Assembly: GCA_032622095.1 (NCBI GenBank)
Contig: CP136067.1
Coordinates: forward strand, 94,354,707-94,418,706
Origin: Siphonodentalium dalli
Taxonomy: Eukaryota; Mollusca; Scaphopoda; Gadilida; Siphonodentaliidae
Reading direction: 5' to 3'
DNA: 64,000 bases
The position numbers were made by a program, and so were the translations under genes. This document shows, one piece after another, positions 25,081 through 38,763 of this stretch (positions within the stretch are counted from its first letter, which is position 1; every line of letters begins with the position of its first letter). The notes under the pieces were generated by a model that was not told where the DNA came from, searched no databases, and saw only the letters and a program-made list of their open reading frames with translations.

Positions 25081-25619
25081 TAGTAATTCTCCATAATTCA
25101 TTTTAAGGAGTTTTTGGCTTTCAAATTTCACAACCTCGACAAATGGTGACCGAATTATGTCATTCGAACAAATATATCTAATCAACTGTCATATTTATAT
25201 GGGGACGGTAATCAGGGCATTCATATAGTGAGCTATCAAAAACAGATACATAGAAGAAAGCAATAAAAGTATTCTTATTATATTCTTACAAAATGAGGGA
25301 CCTTAAACTGTCAGAGGATGGCATGTTGGGATGGCTCATGCATTTAACACAATTGAGTCTATCTCATTCAAAATATTTTCCACAAAAAAGATAAAATTTG
25401 TCAAGAGAGATAGAAGTGTATAGAAGTCCTGTTCAAAATAGTAGTCACAGTGTGCAGACAAATATAGTTTCTTCTGAGATAAAATACACAGTCAGTAGCA
25501 CATGGCTTTTCATGATCCTCCAATACTGACATCTGATAAGGGTACATCTGCCGATACAGAGAATTTCTTTAATTTCTTATGTGTACCCATACCATGTATG
25601 GTACACATAATGTTGACGT

Positions 25620-27350
25620 CTGGATCAACCATCCGTCGTTCGTCTGTCTGTCTGTCCATCCATCTGTCCGTAGACACTTGCTATCCGATTCGATTACTCA
25701 AATAATTTTTATCAGATCGTGTTCAAATTTTATGTGCATGTTTATGATGACACACTCCTCACCTGTATCATTTTTGGTATCAATCGGTTGATCAGTTTAG
25801 AAATTATTAACACTTTGCATCCACACATAGGCTTGAGCTATCCGATGCTGTAACCAAAGTATGTTTTGTCCGATTGTGTTCCTATTTGATATGTAGGTAT
25901 ATGATGACACACACCTCACCTGTATAGTTTTTGGTATTGATTGGTTGATCGTTTTAGAAAATAATTAACCCTGCACACAAATGCTATCTGATGCATCTAA
26001 GTCTAACAGTTTTCGTCTGATATGCCTCATATTCTTACCTAGGTCTTTCTTAGCACGTTCTTCAACTGTATGGATTTTGGTATTGTTTAGTTAACCCTTT
26101 CCGCTCTTGTTTTTAAATAGAATTCATCCAAGCTGTGATGACTTAAATATTTTTCATCTGATCAGCACCAAATTTGGTACATATGGTCCTCACCCCGAAA
26201 TACAGATCAAGTTTGAATATTTTAACAAGAGTTATGGCCATTTAAAATTCAAGTAACTGATAATGTAATTAATACCTGTTAGCTGCTGTGAGCCTAGAAG
26301 AGAACTTCTCATCACACAGAGACTGTATTATTGGCATTGAGTTATATTTAGCTGGACACTAGATAGATAGATAGCATGGCTAGCAGAGTCTGTTGATAAA
26401 ATCTGTCAAAAATATGATTAATGGGTGGCTCTCTATTAGTTTTCTGTGCAATATTAAGTTAACCCCTTTGTTGAAACAGGTTCATTAATGTACACTAAAA
26501 AAGACACCTATTCTAAAAGATTAAATTGGAATGGTCCATTGTTTATTTGTAGGGATGTTTTACAGACATTGCTGTTTATAGACATTGTTGTTTACAGACA
26601 CTGTATCTTAGAAATAAATTAACCCACCCATTCTGTAGTTCCATCATATGATGTCATTGAAAATGATTAACCCTTTCCACACATCATATGGTCTTGTGAT
26701 GTTTTTCATCTGATCATTCTCCTATTTTATGCCCAGGTTGATGGTGATCCACTTTTCACTTACATGGATTTTGGGATTAAAATTAACCCATTCCATAGGC
26801 AGATATTAAATTATCTCTTTCACCTTGAGCCAAGTTCAGTAAGGATTTCTATAAGCCACCAATTGAATATTCATCATGAGAGGAAATATCTTATTTAGAA
26901 ATTCCCTCAATTGCATTTGGGCTTCAGGATAATAATAATGGTGCTGGTATTCTTGAGACTGACTTATTGGTTAATATTGTTCTACCCGATCACTTTTATA
27001 ATCTCATTCAGGTTAATCATGACACATTCTTCACCTGCATAGAGTTTGGTATTGATTGAATGGTTTTGAAAATATTAACCCTACATTTAATAATATTTCT
27101 GCAGTTTACAGACATTGTGTCTTTCCAATGATCAGCTTAGAATAAAATTAACCATTGATATACTGTATGCGAATCAATGTTATAACTCTAATATTTTCAA
27201 TCTGACCATTCTCATATCTCACCTTTAGTTATCTGATAATTCTGCATTAAAATATTTTATATCCAGGTCTATACACCCCTCACTTGTATAGATGTTCAGG
27301 TATTGATTGGTCTCTGACCCAATGATCCCATATCTTTTTAATATGCAGCT
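25620..27350. repeat. Degenerate tandem repeat, ~150-200-bp unit
   Basis: Begins with GTCTGTCTGTCTGTCC. ATGATGACACAC, CTCACCTGTATA, TTTTGGTATTGATTGGTTGAT and AAAATATTAACCCT recur with strong divergence. 27360-28470 shows no gene or clear repeat beyond a CCTGGGCAACGCCGGGTA word at 28350. Confidence 0.65.
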
Positions 27351-28479
27351 AACACAACAACATAATATGTTATGACTCAGGTTCCAATGTAAGAAGTAGA
27401 TAAATAGAGTTATTATGATGTTATTTACTTAATTTCGTAACTATTATATCTTTAACAGCTGCGAATGTCTGACTGTGGTTGGGCTTAATTAGCTTTATCA
27501 CTCTATAACACATACATGTGGCTGTGTTGGAGTGACCTAATAGGTTGAAATCGAATGACATATCCATGTTCCTATTGTGTTTATGTGAGCAAGTTGCCCA
27601 ATAAGTCTGATTCCACTTGGGAACTATTAATTAATAGTAAGCTATGAATTGTTGAAAGTCTTGCAATAAAAAAAAGGTTGGTGTAAAGATTTATGAAAAT
27701 AGCTAATCACTATCGCCAAGGATATGGGTTAAACATCTGCCAATCGTGATCGGCCTCTCGTTTTAAGAACAGACTCATAGCCTAACATAATCAACTTAAA
27801 ATCTCGCTCTCTGTCAGGCACATACATAGCTGATATAGAGCAACATTTCTTTTAAACAAAGAATAATTAGCCAGTATATAGCACCATGAACAGAGGAGCA
27901 CCTGGACATGTCTTTAAAACATATGCATCCTCATAGAGATATGATAAACAGGTGCCCTCAAAATCTTAGTCTAACCTATGCACTAGATTGATTTATACAT
28001 CTTTCTATGAAAAACCCAATTTTCGTCTTTTATTTTTGCAAAGAATTATTTTTTTTTTAAAACAAACGTCAATTTGAATCACGGCGACTGTATGATTTAA
28101 ACTGATAGCATCTGAAGTATGCGCAGTCATAAATAAATGAATACTACTTTATTGGTGAGACAAATTAATCGGAATAAAAAAATGGCAATCACTCAGGTAA
28201 GGTGAATCCCTATACTTATAATCCATATATATAATAGAATGACGTTTTGTGATTCCATTTACAATTTATGAGAATATGTGTAACACTTTGAGCAAGAATA
28301 TTCTCTATTCCCACCAAATGTCCACAGCAGAGGGTTTCACATCACTTTAACCTGGGCAACGCCGGGTATAACCCTGGTAGTATCCTTATATGCTGGACCC
28401 GACAGAAGTCACCAATTATCTATACCCTTATATGATGAACTGCTTATAAAACATATATAGCAAAAAGTTATGGGGTATA

Positions 28480-28745
28480 TTTCTGTAGAATGTCTGGGAA
28501 AACCATGACAAGTGTTACACAAGCTTATTAGATATTTTAGTCTTTATTTGTGTCACAGTAGAAACTAGGGACAAACCATGACAATCGCTATAAATTCTTT
28601 TGAAAGAGATTTCTATTTTTAATCTTTATCTGTGCCCCAGTAGAATCTCATGGGACAAACCGTGATAAGCGTTACAGATGATTATAGATGATATTTGTAT
28701 TTCTCATCTCTATCAGTGTCGCATTAGAAACCCTTGGGACAAACA
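28480..28745. repeat. Three tandem copies of a ~95-bp unit
   Basis: GTAGAA..T...GGGACAAACC.TGA.AA..GTTA recurs three times, with TTTATCTGTG in each. Confidence 0.65.
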
Positions 28746-28842
28746 TACCCCCATAACTTTCTGCTCACGGTTCTTGCCATATCTATGATAAAACAACTAC
28801 AGGACTGGGGATTTTTTTTCAGAGTTTACATCCCACTATATA

Positions 28843-29249
28843 CAGTAATGCCCTAAGTAATCGACCCCATAACCACAGCAGAATTATGGGTAACTTTTCA
28901 GGATTTAGTTGGAAATATGGCTTGTTGCCATTCATCGGAAAGCTCTCACTACCTCGTGCTCAAACAGACAAATTCCGGGTGTAAGATGGATAACTCTAAA
29001 ATCAAGTGGTTATTATTGTTAATAGTAACCACATCTCCAAAAATTAACAAACTTCAAAAATCGATATATGATCACTCTGAGCTTTGATGGGTGGGTTCCT
29101 CGACTCGAATCAAATATTTTTTACCCCCAAAGCCAAAGAAATAGTAATCTAGGAGCATGAATGGCAACAAGCCATATTTCCGACTAAATCCTGAAAAGTT
29201 ACCCATAATTCTGCTGTGGTTATGGAGTCGATTAATTAGGGCATTACTG
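28843..29249. mobile_element. Family B element with a family C piece inside
   Basis: TA-flanked CAGTAATGCCCTAAGTAATC...GGGCATTACTG. The hairpin tip is replaced by family C sequence (28952-29157, CTCGACTCGAATCAAATA, CCCCCAAAGCCAAAGAAATA). Confidence 0.8.
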
Positions 29250-29320
29250 TACCTGTTTATATCTCCCTAAAGGAAAACACTAATCATTATACAGCTACAT
29301 ACAGTACTACACACTCAGGC

Positions 29321-29829
29321 CAAGCCTGAAATAGTGTGTCTGTCATTTGCAGAAAGGGGTCTCCAGAGGGTGAATTTAGTGATGCTACCTCGCACAGCAG
29401 GCTAGCATCACCAATTTCACCCTATGTGGACCTCATTCTGCTTAGGCCTCATCTTCTGGGAAGTATTTATGGTCTCAATTAACATTGTTTTAGTTACTGT
29501 TTGCCTTCTGTTCAGTTTCTATATCCCCTAATTTGCAGGAGATAAAATGCATAATCGAGGTGACTAATGGGTGAACATCACCAACTTCAACTGGAGAACT
29601 TCATTCTGATCCTACAGTAATGCTCTAAGTAATCGACTTCTTAACCACAGCAGAATTATGGGTAACTTTTCAGGATTTAGTCGGAAATATGGCTTGTTGC
29701 CATTCATCGGAAAGCTCCCATAATTCTGCTGTGGTTAAGAAGTCGATTACTTAGAGCATTACTGTATCTCTCCCATAACAGTTGAAGCACCTCATTCTGC
29801 AAATATCAGACACACTATTTCCAGGCTTG
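29321..29829. mobile_element. Family A composite, interrupted by a family B insertion
   Basis: AAGCCTGAAATAGTGTGTCT to GACACACTATTTCCAGGCTT. The family B copy at 29615-29764 splits CTGATCCTA|TCTCCCATA of the spacer. Confidence 0.85.
29615..29764. mobile_element. Family B MITE, 150-bp short form, nested
   Basis: CAGTAATGCTCTAAGTAATC and the inverse, TA on both sides; a deletion of most of the right inner arm leaves GGAAAGCTCCCATAATTCTG. Confidence 0.88.
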
Positions 29830-29876
29830 ACCAAGGTCGCTATTATGAGATTTCCCCATTCCCTACCCAATGTTAA

Positions 29877-29968
29877 AGGTACTCAATCCAATTAGATGCT
29901 CCTAGATTACTATTTCTTTGGCGAAAGAAATGGTAATTTAGCTAGAGCATTAATTCGGATTATATATC
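29877..29968. mobile_element. Family C MITE, internally deleted
   Basis: TTAA|AGGTACTCAATCCAATTAGA... is cut short at TTTCTTTGGCGAAAGAAATG and rejoins the other end (AATTCGGATTATATATCTTT). 29970-30190 shows nothing clear. Confidence 0.65.
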
Positions 29969-30196
29969 TTTCAACAAATTTAAGATAACAACCACTTTTG
30001 ACATATTTTTCTTATTAAAGTTATCAGTATCTAATCTATAAAGAACTTAAACAGTGAACACACCATTATAATTGGATTGTAAGATAATGCATATATCTGA
30101 TATTATGGGATATCTAATATCGTCTAATGAAATTAAGGTTTAAAACGAATAAAGAAAAATATAATTGTCAGGTGAGTTACCTATCCAAACTGTTAA

Positions 30197-30530
30197 AGGT
30201 ACTCAATCCGATTAGACGCTCCTAGATTACTATTTCTTTGGCTTTGGGGGTAAAAATATTTGATTCGAGTCGAGGAACCCACCCATCAAAGCTCAGATTG
30301 ATCATATATCGATTTTTGAAGTTTGTTAATTTTTGGAGATGTGGTTACTATTAACAATAATAACCACTTGATTTTAGAGTTATTGCATCTTACACCGCAA
30401 TTTGTCTGTTTGAGCACGAGGTAGTGAGAGCTTTCCGATGAATGGCAACAAGCCATATTTCCGACTAAATCCTGAAAAATTAACCATAATTCTGCTGTGG
30501 TTAAGGAGTCGATTATTTAGGGCATTACTG
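30197..30530. mobile_element. Family C left half joined to family B right half
   Basis: Starts TTAA|AGGTACTCAATCCGATTAGA and ends TTTAGGGCATTACTG|TA. The junction is near 30420 (GAGCACGAGGTAGTGAGAGC), the same junction sequence as in 28843-29249, read inverted. Confidence 0.75.
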
Positions 30531-30785
30531 TACATTAGTCATGATTAGTGACGTAGGTTCTTGGCGTATAGGCAAAAACTGAATTTGCATCTGCATTTAC
30601 CAAGTATTACCCAGGCTGATTCCCAGGGTTTAAAGATTACATCAGTGATGTATGTTACTGATCCTGTTATTGCATGAGCTAGTGGGCCAGACGGATTGCT
30701 TTATTGCGGTTAATCATTTTTAAGTCATTATATAGGCAACTTATATGTAATTGTGTGTTAAGAGTTTAGGAGCATATTTTTTTTA

Positions 30786-31500
30786 TAAACAAGAACAAAG
30801 TTTTCTTTCCAGGCAAAATTAGTTTTCATATTTAGAAAATTATTCTCACATATTTTTCTTGGAAAGGTACATTCTTGAAATTAGAAAAGTACTTCCATGT
30901 TCTCATTTCAAGAATTTACCATTCAAGAAAAATATGTGAGAATAATTTTCTAATGAGAACTAAATTTACTTACTAAGAAAACTTTGTTCTTGTTTTCTAA
31001 GTTGACAACAAATTTGTCTTTATTTTAGAAATGGCTAGAAACACATTTTCTTATATTTATAGAAATTTTAGAATATTTTTCTTAATTTTGTCTAGAAAGT
31101 AAGAAATTGCCTTTCTTAACATAATAGAAATAAATTTTAGATTTAAGAATTTGTTTTTCTAGATATAAGATTAAGACAATTTTCTAAGTATACAGTTTCT
31201 AGTCTAGAAAACTTTTTCTTGACGTTTGAGAAAATATGTCTTATTTAGAAAAGTCGTTCTATGATGTGAGAAAATATTTCTTTCCTTTTCTATATATTGA
31301 GAAAATCATTTCTTACCTTTAAGAAAATATTAGATAAATAATCAGTCGGTTCTTAGAAAACGTTAAGAAAAATATTCTCATAAATAGAATTTAAATTTCT
31401 ATAAGAAATAATTTTTTTAAGCATTAGAAAATTTGATGTAAGAAAATTTTCTAGGTATACTCACAAGATAATATTTCTTGTTTTAAGTGTTTTCTCTCAT
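30786..31500. mobile_element. AGAAAA/TTTTCT-rich foldback
   Basis: AACAAGAACAAAGTTTTCTT is inverted at 30975-30998, and ATTATTCTCACATATTTTTC is inverted at 30928-30950. 31000-31500 continues with dense TTAGAAAATTTTCT words. 31500-33320 shows no gene. Confidence 0.7.
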
Positions 31501-33324
31501 ACGAACATCCTTTTGGCAGTGTAGGCCAGCACGAGGCTATGAGCTGTGATTTGGGGGAAAGCCACTACAGAGACTTAAATTTACAAGGAAATCAATCCGA
31601 TGTGCGCAAACAAACTATAACTCGGAGGGAAAAATTCCCCCTCCTGGTTCACTATTACCCCAGCCCCTCAAAGTCCCACCAATTTGCCTCTCCATTGGCT
31701 AGTCATCTCATGAAGACCAAGCTAACACTCAACATGTGGTGGGAGGGGTGTATTTTTTCCCCTCCGCAGCATCTTAAAAAGTTCACCTCCCCAGGAAGTG
31801 TGCATACAAACACATTTTTTATTTTGGCCTATAAATACTATAGATATATCACCGTGGCACGCGACCTTGTTTTTATCCATCCATTGATGATAACTGAAAC
31901 AAAACAAGTCATCGGTATTCAGCTGTTATCAGATGGAAGTCTCATCTGATATCTTTAGAAACATTAGCTTCCTTTATCATGACCTCACTAATTAACCCAT
32001 TCTCACGGGATGGGGGGGGGGGGGGGGTCATGGCTCATGCACGAGCTGATTCTTTGCGAGGAGTGCTACGGATAATTTGCAAGGAAGACTGACCGAATTG
32101 CACTTCATTCTGATTTAATGCTATTTTTGTCTAAAACAGAGTAAAAAAAAAAAACTCGCTTGGTTGATTTGGACAGAAAAATGTCCAAATGTAGCCGATA
32201 GACTGGGCGGTGCTGGGGGGTGACCGTCGCACATCAGGGGAATTTATGCGACCATCATTTTCTTATGGGAAAATTACTCTAGTTTTCGAATTCAGAGGGC
32301 GCCGAGCCGAAATAGGTGACAAAATATAAATTTTCACTATGTTTCATACGGTACCCTACCGAAAAATAGACACATTTTCAGCGGTTTGACAGGCAATAGA
32401 CAACCGGCTGACCGGGCATCAAAATGGGAAAGAATGAACACATATTTGCCATTTATGGGGCTAATGTTCACACTTAATCAGATTCGACATTGTTTTTTGC
32501 GTTCGTTCTGATTTCGTGACGTCATGGTAAAATATGTAGCGTGACGCGTCAAAACTTCATGGCGATTCAGACAAAGTGTCGTGCGTCAACTCTGTGCAAA
32601 TATAGCATATCTGTCGAATTCTTCCAAGTTATATATTTTTGGAAATGGAAGGGTATCCCTACAAAATGATGTTCCCATCTGTATTATAGATCTCCAATTG
32701 GTAAACTAATCGACAAAAACTTAACCCTCACCCCAATTTCACAAATATCCACTTAAATGCATCCATACAGGTTGTGCCCAATAAAACATCGACAATGCAC
32801 ATATTATAGTGTCATACAGTGTAGAACCATCCCGGAACTCGGAGAATGTAAGATTTCGTTCAAATCCTAGATTAGGAAGGTAATAAAATCCAAGATGGCG
32901 TCCAAGATGGCCGGCACGTTTTATATTGGCACTCTGTACACAACGAGTGTGCACACCGACTGGAAAATCGCAAGTGCTTTATTGTAACTTATCTTTATTA
33001 CATAGAGCTGTATCGTATAATATGTATAAGGCAATTGGTTACGTAAAACCGATGATGGAGACCAAAATGTCGGCCATAAAACCCAAAAATGTTCCGATAA
33101 AGTTACCGGCTTCTGAGTTGCAATAGCATCAGCCTGTTATGAGGTTTGTAGCTTGTTCGTTCGTGCATATATGTCTGCGGATAACGTGATCCGAATCCGT
33201 TAAAACTATTGGCATTGAGAAAGTAAATACTCATTTTTTTTCTCAAAATCGAAATGCAATGCCAAATTTCCACAATGGGACTGTTTCAACCTGATATCCA
33301 TTTTGTTGTATACAAGTCAAATTT

Positions 33325-33408
33325 GAACAGCTATCAAAGAGTCAGGAACAGCTATCAAAGAGTCAGGAACAGCTATCAAAGAGTCAGGAACAGCTATCAA
33401 AGAATCGG
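33325..33408. repeat. 21-bp tandem repeat x4 (GAACAGCTATCAAAGAGTCAG)
   Basis: Three identical units and one with two changes. It reads open as NSYQRVR repeats but no gene context supports coding. Confidence 0.9.
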
Positions 33409-34199
33409 AAGCAATTTAAGAAAAATACCCATAAATATTCCGCAGCTATTTAAAATCTTCTCAACGAATCCGCAGCGGCATTTTTTACTTTGTAAAACGC
33501 CAATAACTCGACGAAATATAAATGTGTTTCTGTTATTTTAAATATATTAAATTTGTTTATCAGCGTCTCCGTGAGGCTAGCCGCTGTCGACTCGCCTCGG
33601 AGGCCTGTGGGTCGCCGTGCATTGATCTCGGACTGGCGTCGGAGGCAACGTGGTGGCCATATGCGTTGTCACGAAAGCGAGGTGGTCCTCACAACTGAGA
33701 CCATATATCGCAAAAAATCAACATCATTGTAAATTATAAATAAGTACTTTCGTCTCCAATGGGATTTACTATAAAAGTGTCAGTAACATTCCAGCCTAAA
33801 TTACAATACTAGCTGATGACAAATTAGTAAACCACTGCATCTAAACTTGAGTATGGATTTGTTTTAATCTCCCAGATTATCGTCGGATAAACATTAATTG
33901 TCAGAAATTATTCAATGGGCGATAAATGTCATCCGCTTACTCGCAATTGTCCGTAGCATTCTTCGCAAAGAATCGGCATGTGCATGAGGAATTGTTACGG
34001 TCTACTCGATGTGGTGAAAATAGGTGACAAGAAAAAAATATCTAAATGTAAGATAAGACTTGAAAGCCTAAATTTAATTTGCACAACTTGAGCCAACTGG
34101 GATTTGGCGATATATATATTTATTATTAATCGTGTCACACAAACCACATTGGGATTACAGATGGATTGTTTCTTCATATAACAAATTTGAATTATGAAT

Positions 34200-34680
34200 T
34201 AAAGACTCCTATCTGGAAACGCTTCTATCAATTAATATTGATTTTATTTCGAATAGTGTCTGATATAATGCGATGATTAATAGGGACAATATTTGTTCTA
34301 TATTTAGAACAAACCGTTCAGGCGATATCAGGTAGCGATCGAGATTATTAGAATGCTCCCATATTGCTACGCACCGAAAGTCACATGTCTCAGATCGATT
34401 GTTTGGATTGTTATATTCTATAGTTACAAGCGATGACGAGTCTAATTAACGTTTATTTGTGACAAAATTACACAATAAACGTTCCGGTCTCTGTCAACAG
34501 TAACCACTATTGGTCGTTAGCTAAACGATCTCCCATGTTTATACCAGAAGATATTCGAAATATAATCAATATTAATCGATATAGAAGCATTCATATCTAA
34601 TATTATATACAGCTGAAACTATATAAAAATGTGCTTACAAAGAGATAAATCATCTTTAATATTATTTGTTCATCTTTTGT
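34200..34680. repeat. Repeat shared with 10.2-10.35 kb
   Basis: TGGAAACGCTTCTATCAATT at 34214 is the inverse of 10238-10257; AGCTGAAACTATATAAAA and CATCTTTAATATTATTTGTT resemble 10300-10350. 33410-34200 shows no gene. Confidence 0.6.
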
Positions 34681-34751
34681 GATAATGTTGATTCAGTGCT
34701 GTACCTTGACACTGATACATATAAAATATCTCTGTACTTTAACCCTTCCAC

Positions 34752-36379
34752 AGAGACGTGGCGATAGGGTGGGGTTTTTTGGGGGTGGGGGTGTCTCCAC
34801 CCCCCCCCCCCAACTTTGGTCAAAATTTTCAACAGTTGGAAATTTCATACCTGCCAAAACATTAGTTGGAAATTTCACACCAACAATAGTTTGAAAATGT
34901 TCTTGTAGTTTGATTATAAAACTATTTATTGGGGGAAATTTATTGTTTTTGGACCAATATTTGGATATGTTCCTATTTTTGGTAAAAAATTTGGACAGAA
35001 GTGGTCATCAGTTGGAAATTTTCCAACCTTAGGGGGGTGACAGGTTGGAAATTTCCAACACTTGGAAAGCTTGTGTCCTGGTCCCTCCCCCGTGGCCAGT
35101 CAAAAACTGCTAGTTAATTTAAGAAAACAATATTGTCATACATTTGGTCAACATTGTCATTGGAATTGTCATCAGTTGGAAATTTTCCAACCTAAGTGGG
35201 GGTGTAGGGTTTGAAATGTAGGAAGGCTTGAGGCTAGTCCAGATGCTAGGATTTTGCGAATTTCTTGTTCAGATTTCAAAATGTTCGCACACCGGGCCGA
35301 ACCTGTCGTTTCCTCTCCCCATGGCCAATCAAAACTGCTAATTAGTTTAACAAAACAATATTTCACTACATTTGGTCAAACTTGTGGACAGAAATGATCA
35401 TCAGTTGAAGAATTTTCAAACCTGATGATCGTAGTATGTTAACGGGAATGGGTCCGTGTGACGGACCCGCAGCCGGCCTGGCGGAAACCCTGAATATATA
35501 CCATCCATGTATATAAGAGTCCCTCTTATTTGTGGCAGGCAAGCTAGCACAAGCTAGCACAAGATACATGCATTTTTTGGTCAGATATAGGCACATATGT
35601 TCACAACTTGCCAAGAAGATATGCTATTTGCAATTGACAAGATCATGTTGTATCAAATAATCTGCAATGTGTATATCAAGTCACTATTGCATCACAGTCT
35701 TAATTATAAAGTAACCTGTGGGGTGCTTCGATTCCACATGTTCCAGTCCAACTTGGTCACGGATTATACTTAAATATAGACATGAGGCCTGTAACAAGAT
35801 GCCCTCGAAATTGAGTCATTTTAATTGACACATAACGCTCCAATTATGAGTGGTCAAACGTCATGATATTAGTTACGCTGAAAGGGTCACTCTCACCAAA
35901 AAAAGTGCTGAAGGGTAGACAGGGTTTGAAAATGTGCTGAAGGGAACACAGGGTTTGTGATCGGCACTATTTATATTATAACACCGGAAAGCTTCAGTTG
36001 AGGTCAGTCTAGATGCTAGGATTTGCGATTTTATTGTATAGTTTTCAACATTTTCTCACACCGGGCCAAACAACCATGATCGGCCCGGTTTGTCCTGGTC
36101 TCTTGTCCGTAGCCGTGTGATTTTGTCTGGAATTAGACCACTAGATGTTTTTTTTGTGCAATTTTCAGGTTAAAATATCTTAATGTTCTCATACCGGGAA
36201 TATAGAACTATGGCTTATGAATATATAGGAAATTAGGCGTGAGCACAGAGGTCCAAGGGGAGGGGGTGCAAATGATTTAGGCAAAACTTGTGTTTGGTCT
36301 GATTCTGATTCAAAGGGGGGGGGGGGTGCAGTTGGAATTTCCCCCCAACGGAGACCCTATACCTATAGCCACGTCCCTG
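34752..36379. mobile_element. Family Q poly-G/poly-C element, copy 1
   Basis: Termini AGAGACGTGGCGATAGGG and inverted TATAGCCACGTCCCTG. Contains AGTTGGAAATTTCCAAC-type palindromes, G/C runs, and a CCGGGCC...GGCCCGG hairpin. Long direct similarity to 38764-39947. Confidence 0.75.
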
Positions 36380-36544
36380 TCCTTCCATGACTGGAGCTTC
36401 CTGAAATGATTTGTATTTTTGAATATATATCCATGTGAAACTTTGGCAACAATGAAGCATAGTTTATAGTGTTTTAGAAATATGCTGAAATATTTTGGTA
36501 CATTTTCAGTTTTTCATTAGCTCTAAATATTAATGCACATGTTG

Positions 36545-37990
36545 CTGTTGACATTGACATGTATATGGGAACATGTCATTCTGGGGTTATTCGGCAAAAA
36601 CATGACCACCAGCGGCCATCTTGGATTTTAATCTTTCCATGACCAAATCCTTTGGCCCGTGCTACAGGTCATACCTTTGGTTGGATCATTATGAAATTTG
36701 TCATGGCTTTTGACATGTAGATGGGAACGAATCTTTTTGGGGTCATTCGGCAAAAAACATGGCCGACAGCGGCAATCTTTTATTTCAAAATTCAATCCAT
36801 TAGCACGGGCTACAGTCCGTACTGCTCGCCTGATCATTATTAAATTTGTCATGTATGTTAACATTGACATGTTGATGGAGACGAGTCATTTTGGGGTCAT
36901 TCGGCCATAAAACATGGTAGTCGGCAGCCATCTTGGAAATTACTCTTTGCATGACTAAATCCTTCCTTTGGCATACGGGCTATAGGTAGTACCTTTAGAT
37001 GGATCAATATGAAATTTGTCATGGCTTTTGACATTGACATGTAGATGGGAACGAGTTTTTTTTTTTTTGGGTCATTCGGCAAAAAAACATGGCCGACAGC
37101 GGCCATCTTTTATTTCAAAATTCAATCCATTAGCACGGGCTATATGCCGTACTTTTCACCTGATCATTATGAAATTTTCAATGGATGTTAACATTGACAT
37201 GTAGATGGGAACGAGTAATTTTGGGGTCATTCGACCATAAAACATGTCCGCCGGCAGCCATCTTGGAATTTACTCTTTGCATGACTAAATCCGTTGGCAC
37301 GGGATATAGGTCGTACCTTTGGATGGTTCATTATGAAATTTGTCATGACTGTTAACATTGACATGTAGATGGGAACGAGTGATTTTGAGGGTCAATCGGC
37401 AAAAAAAAAACAGCAGCCATCTTGGATTTCAAAATTCAATCCATTAGCACGGGCTACATGCATTTTTGTGGTCTGATCATCATAAAATGTGTCGTAGACA
37501 TTATCATTGACATGACTGTAGATGGGAACGAGTCGTTTTGGGGTCATTCGTCCATAAAACATGGCCACCGGCAGCCATCTTGGATTTTTGTATGACTAAA
37601 TCCTTCGGCACGCCCTACAGGCCACCTCCCTCATCCGCTCATCACCAATCTTGATATGGATCTTCGGTGTGACCTCTAGATGGCAGCCATATTTGATTTT
37701 ACTCTTTTGCATGACTAAATCCTTTGGCACACGTACCTACAGACCACATTCCTCGTCCGATCGTCACCAAACTTCATATCGATCTTTTGGGTGACCAACA
37801 GATGGGAGCCATCAATTATTTATTTTGAATTTCATTGGAAAACATGGCCGCCAGCGGTCATCTTGGATTCCACCGTATGGCTAAATCGTTTGGCACTCCC
37901 TATACAGACGACATCCCTTGTCCGATCGTCACTAAACTCCATATGGATGACCACTAGATGGGAGCCATCAATTGTGTTCATGTTGACATA
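36545..37990. repeat. ~160-bp tandem array with two alternating unit types
   Basis: TTGACATGTAGATGGGAACGAG and GGGGTCATTCGGC.A.AAAACATGG recur about seven times at 150-167-bp spacing. Units with CCGACAGCGGC alternate with units carrying CCGGCAGCCATCTTGG, so the higher-order period is about 320 bp. The last part (37620-37990) is degenerate. A stray inverted piece is at 47440-47515. Confidence 0.85.
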
Positions 37991-38059
37991 TAGTATTACT
38001 AAGACATTTCAACTTTCCGCACTCCATTGACTTTAACGCATGACATTATCTCCCCTCCA

Positions 38060-38750
38060 AGTTGAGCTAAATAAAGGGGGGATACTGTTTTGCATATGTC
38101 TGTGCATCCGTCGGTCCGTACGTCCATCCGATGTCTGTTCATGTCATAACTTTAACAGTAATGCTTGGATCTCAATGAAATGTTGTATTGATGTACACTA
38201 CTATGAGGACATTCAATGGAGTGTTCAATCGTTTTGTTCGAGTTTTCCTTTCTAGAATTACTCATCTTTGTTTATCTGGACATTTTGGCTTTTTGTCACT
38301 CAGAATGATATCTGTGCTGGTTCCAATTTGAACAGTAGTACTTGGATCTCAATGAAATTAGATGTGGATGTTCAAAATGACATCAAATTGAGTGTTTTGT
38401 TCGGGTTTTCCGTTTTAGAGCTATTCATCTTTGTTTATCTGGACATGCTGGATTTTTGTCTATCCGAGCAGATATATCCACCACCGGTTGTTTAGTCTCA
38501 ATGAAATTTTGTATCAATGTTTACTACAATGAGGACATTCAATGAAGTGTACAATCGTTTTGTTCGGGTTTTGCATTCTAGACTTATTCTTAACCACAAT
38601 TTGTTGGAACTTCGTGAAATTTGGTATGAATGTTGACCATTATGAGGATATTCAATGGAGTGTTCCATCGTTTTGTTCAGGTTTTTTTTATAGAGTTATT
38701 CATCTTTGTTTATCTGAAAATGCTGAGTTTTGGGTCCGTCTGCATGAGTA
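38060..38750. repeat. Degenerate tandem repeat, ~200-220-bp unit
   Basis: ATGAGGACATTCAATGGAGTGT, CGTTTTGTTC.GGTTTT, ATTCATCTTTGTTTATCTG and CTCAATGAAATT recur three to four times. Confidence 0.75.
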
Positions 38751-38763
38751 TCTTAGTCATAGG

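Noticed and set aside
28345-28375. CCTGGGCAACGCCGGGTA as a functional motif
   Set aside because: It resembles a word widespread in invertebrate repeats; nothing nearby gives it a role.
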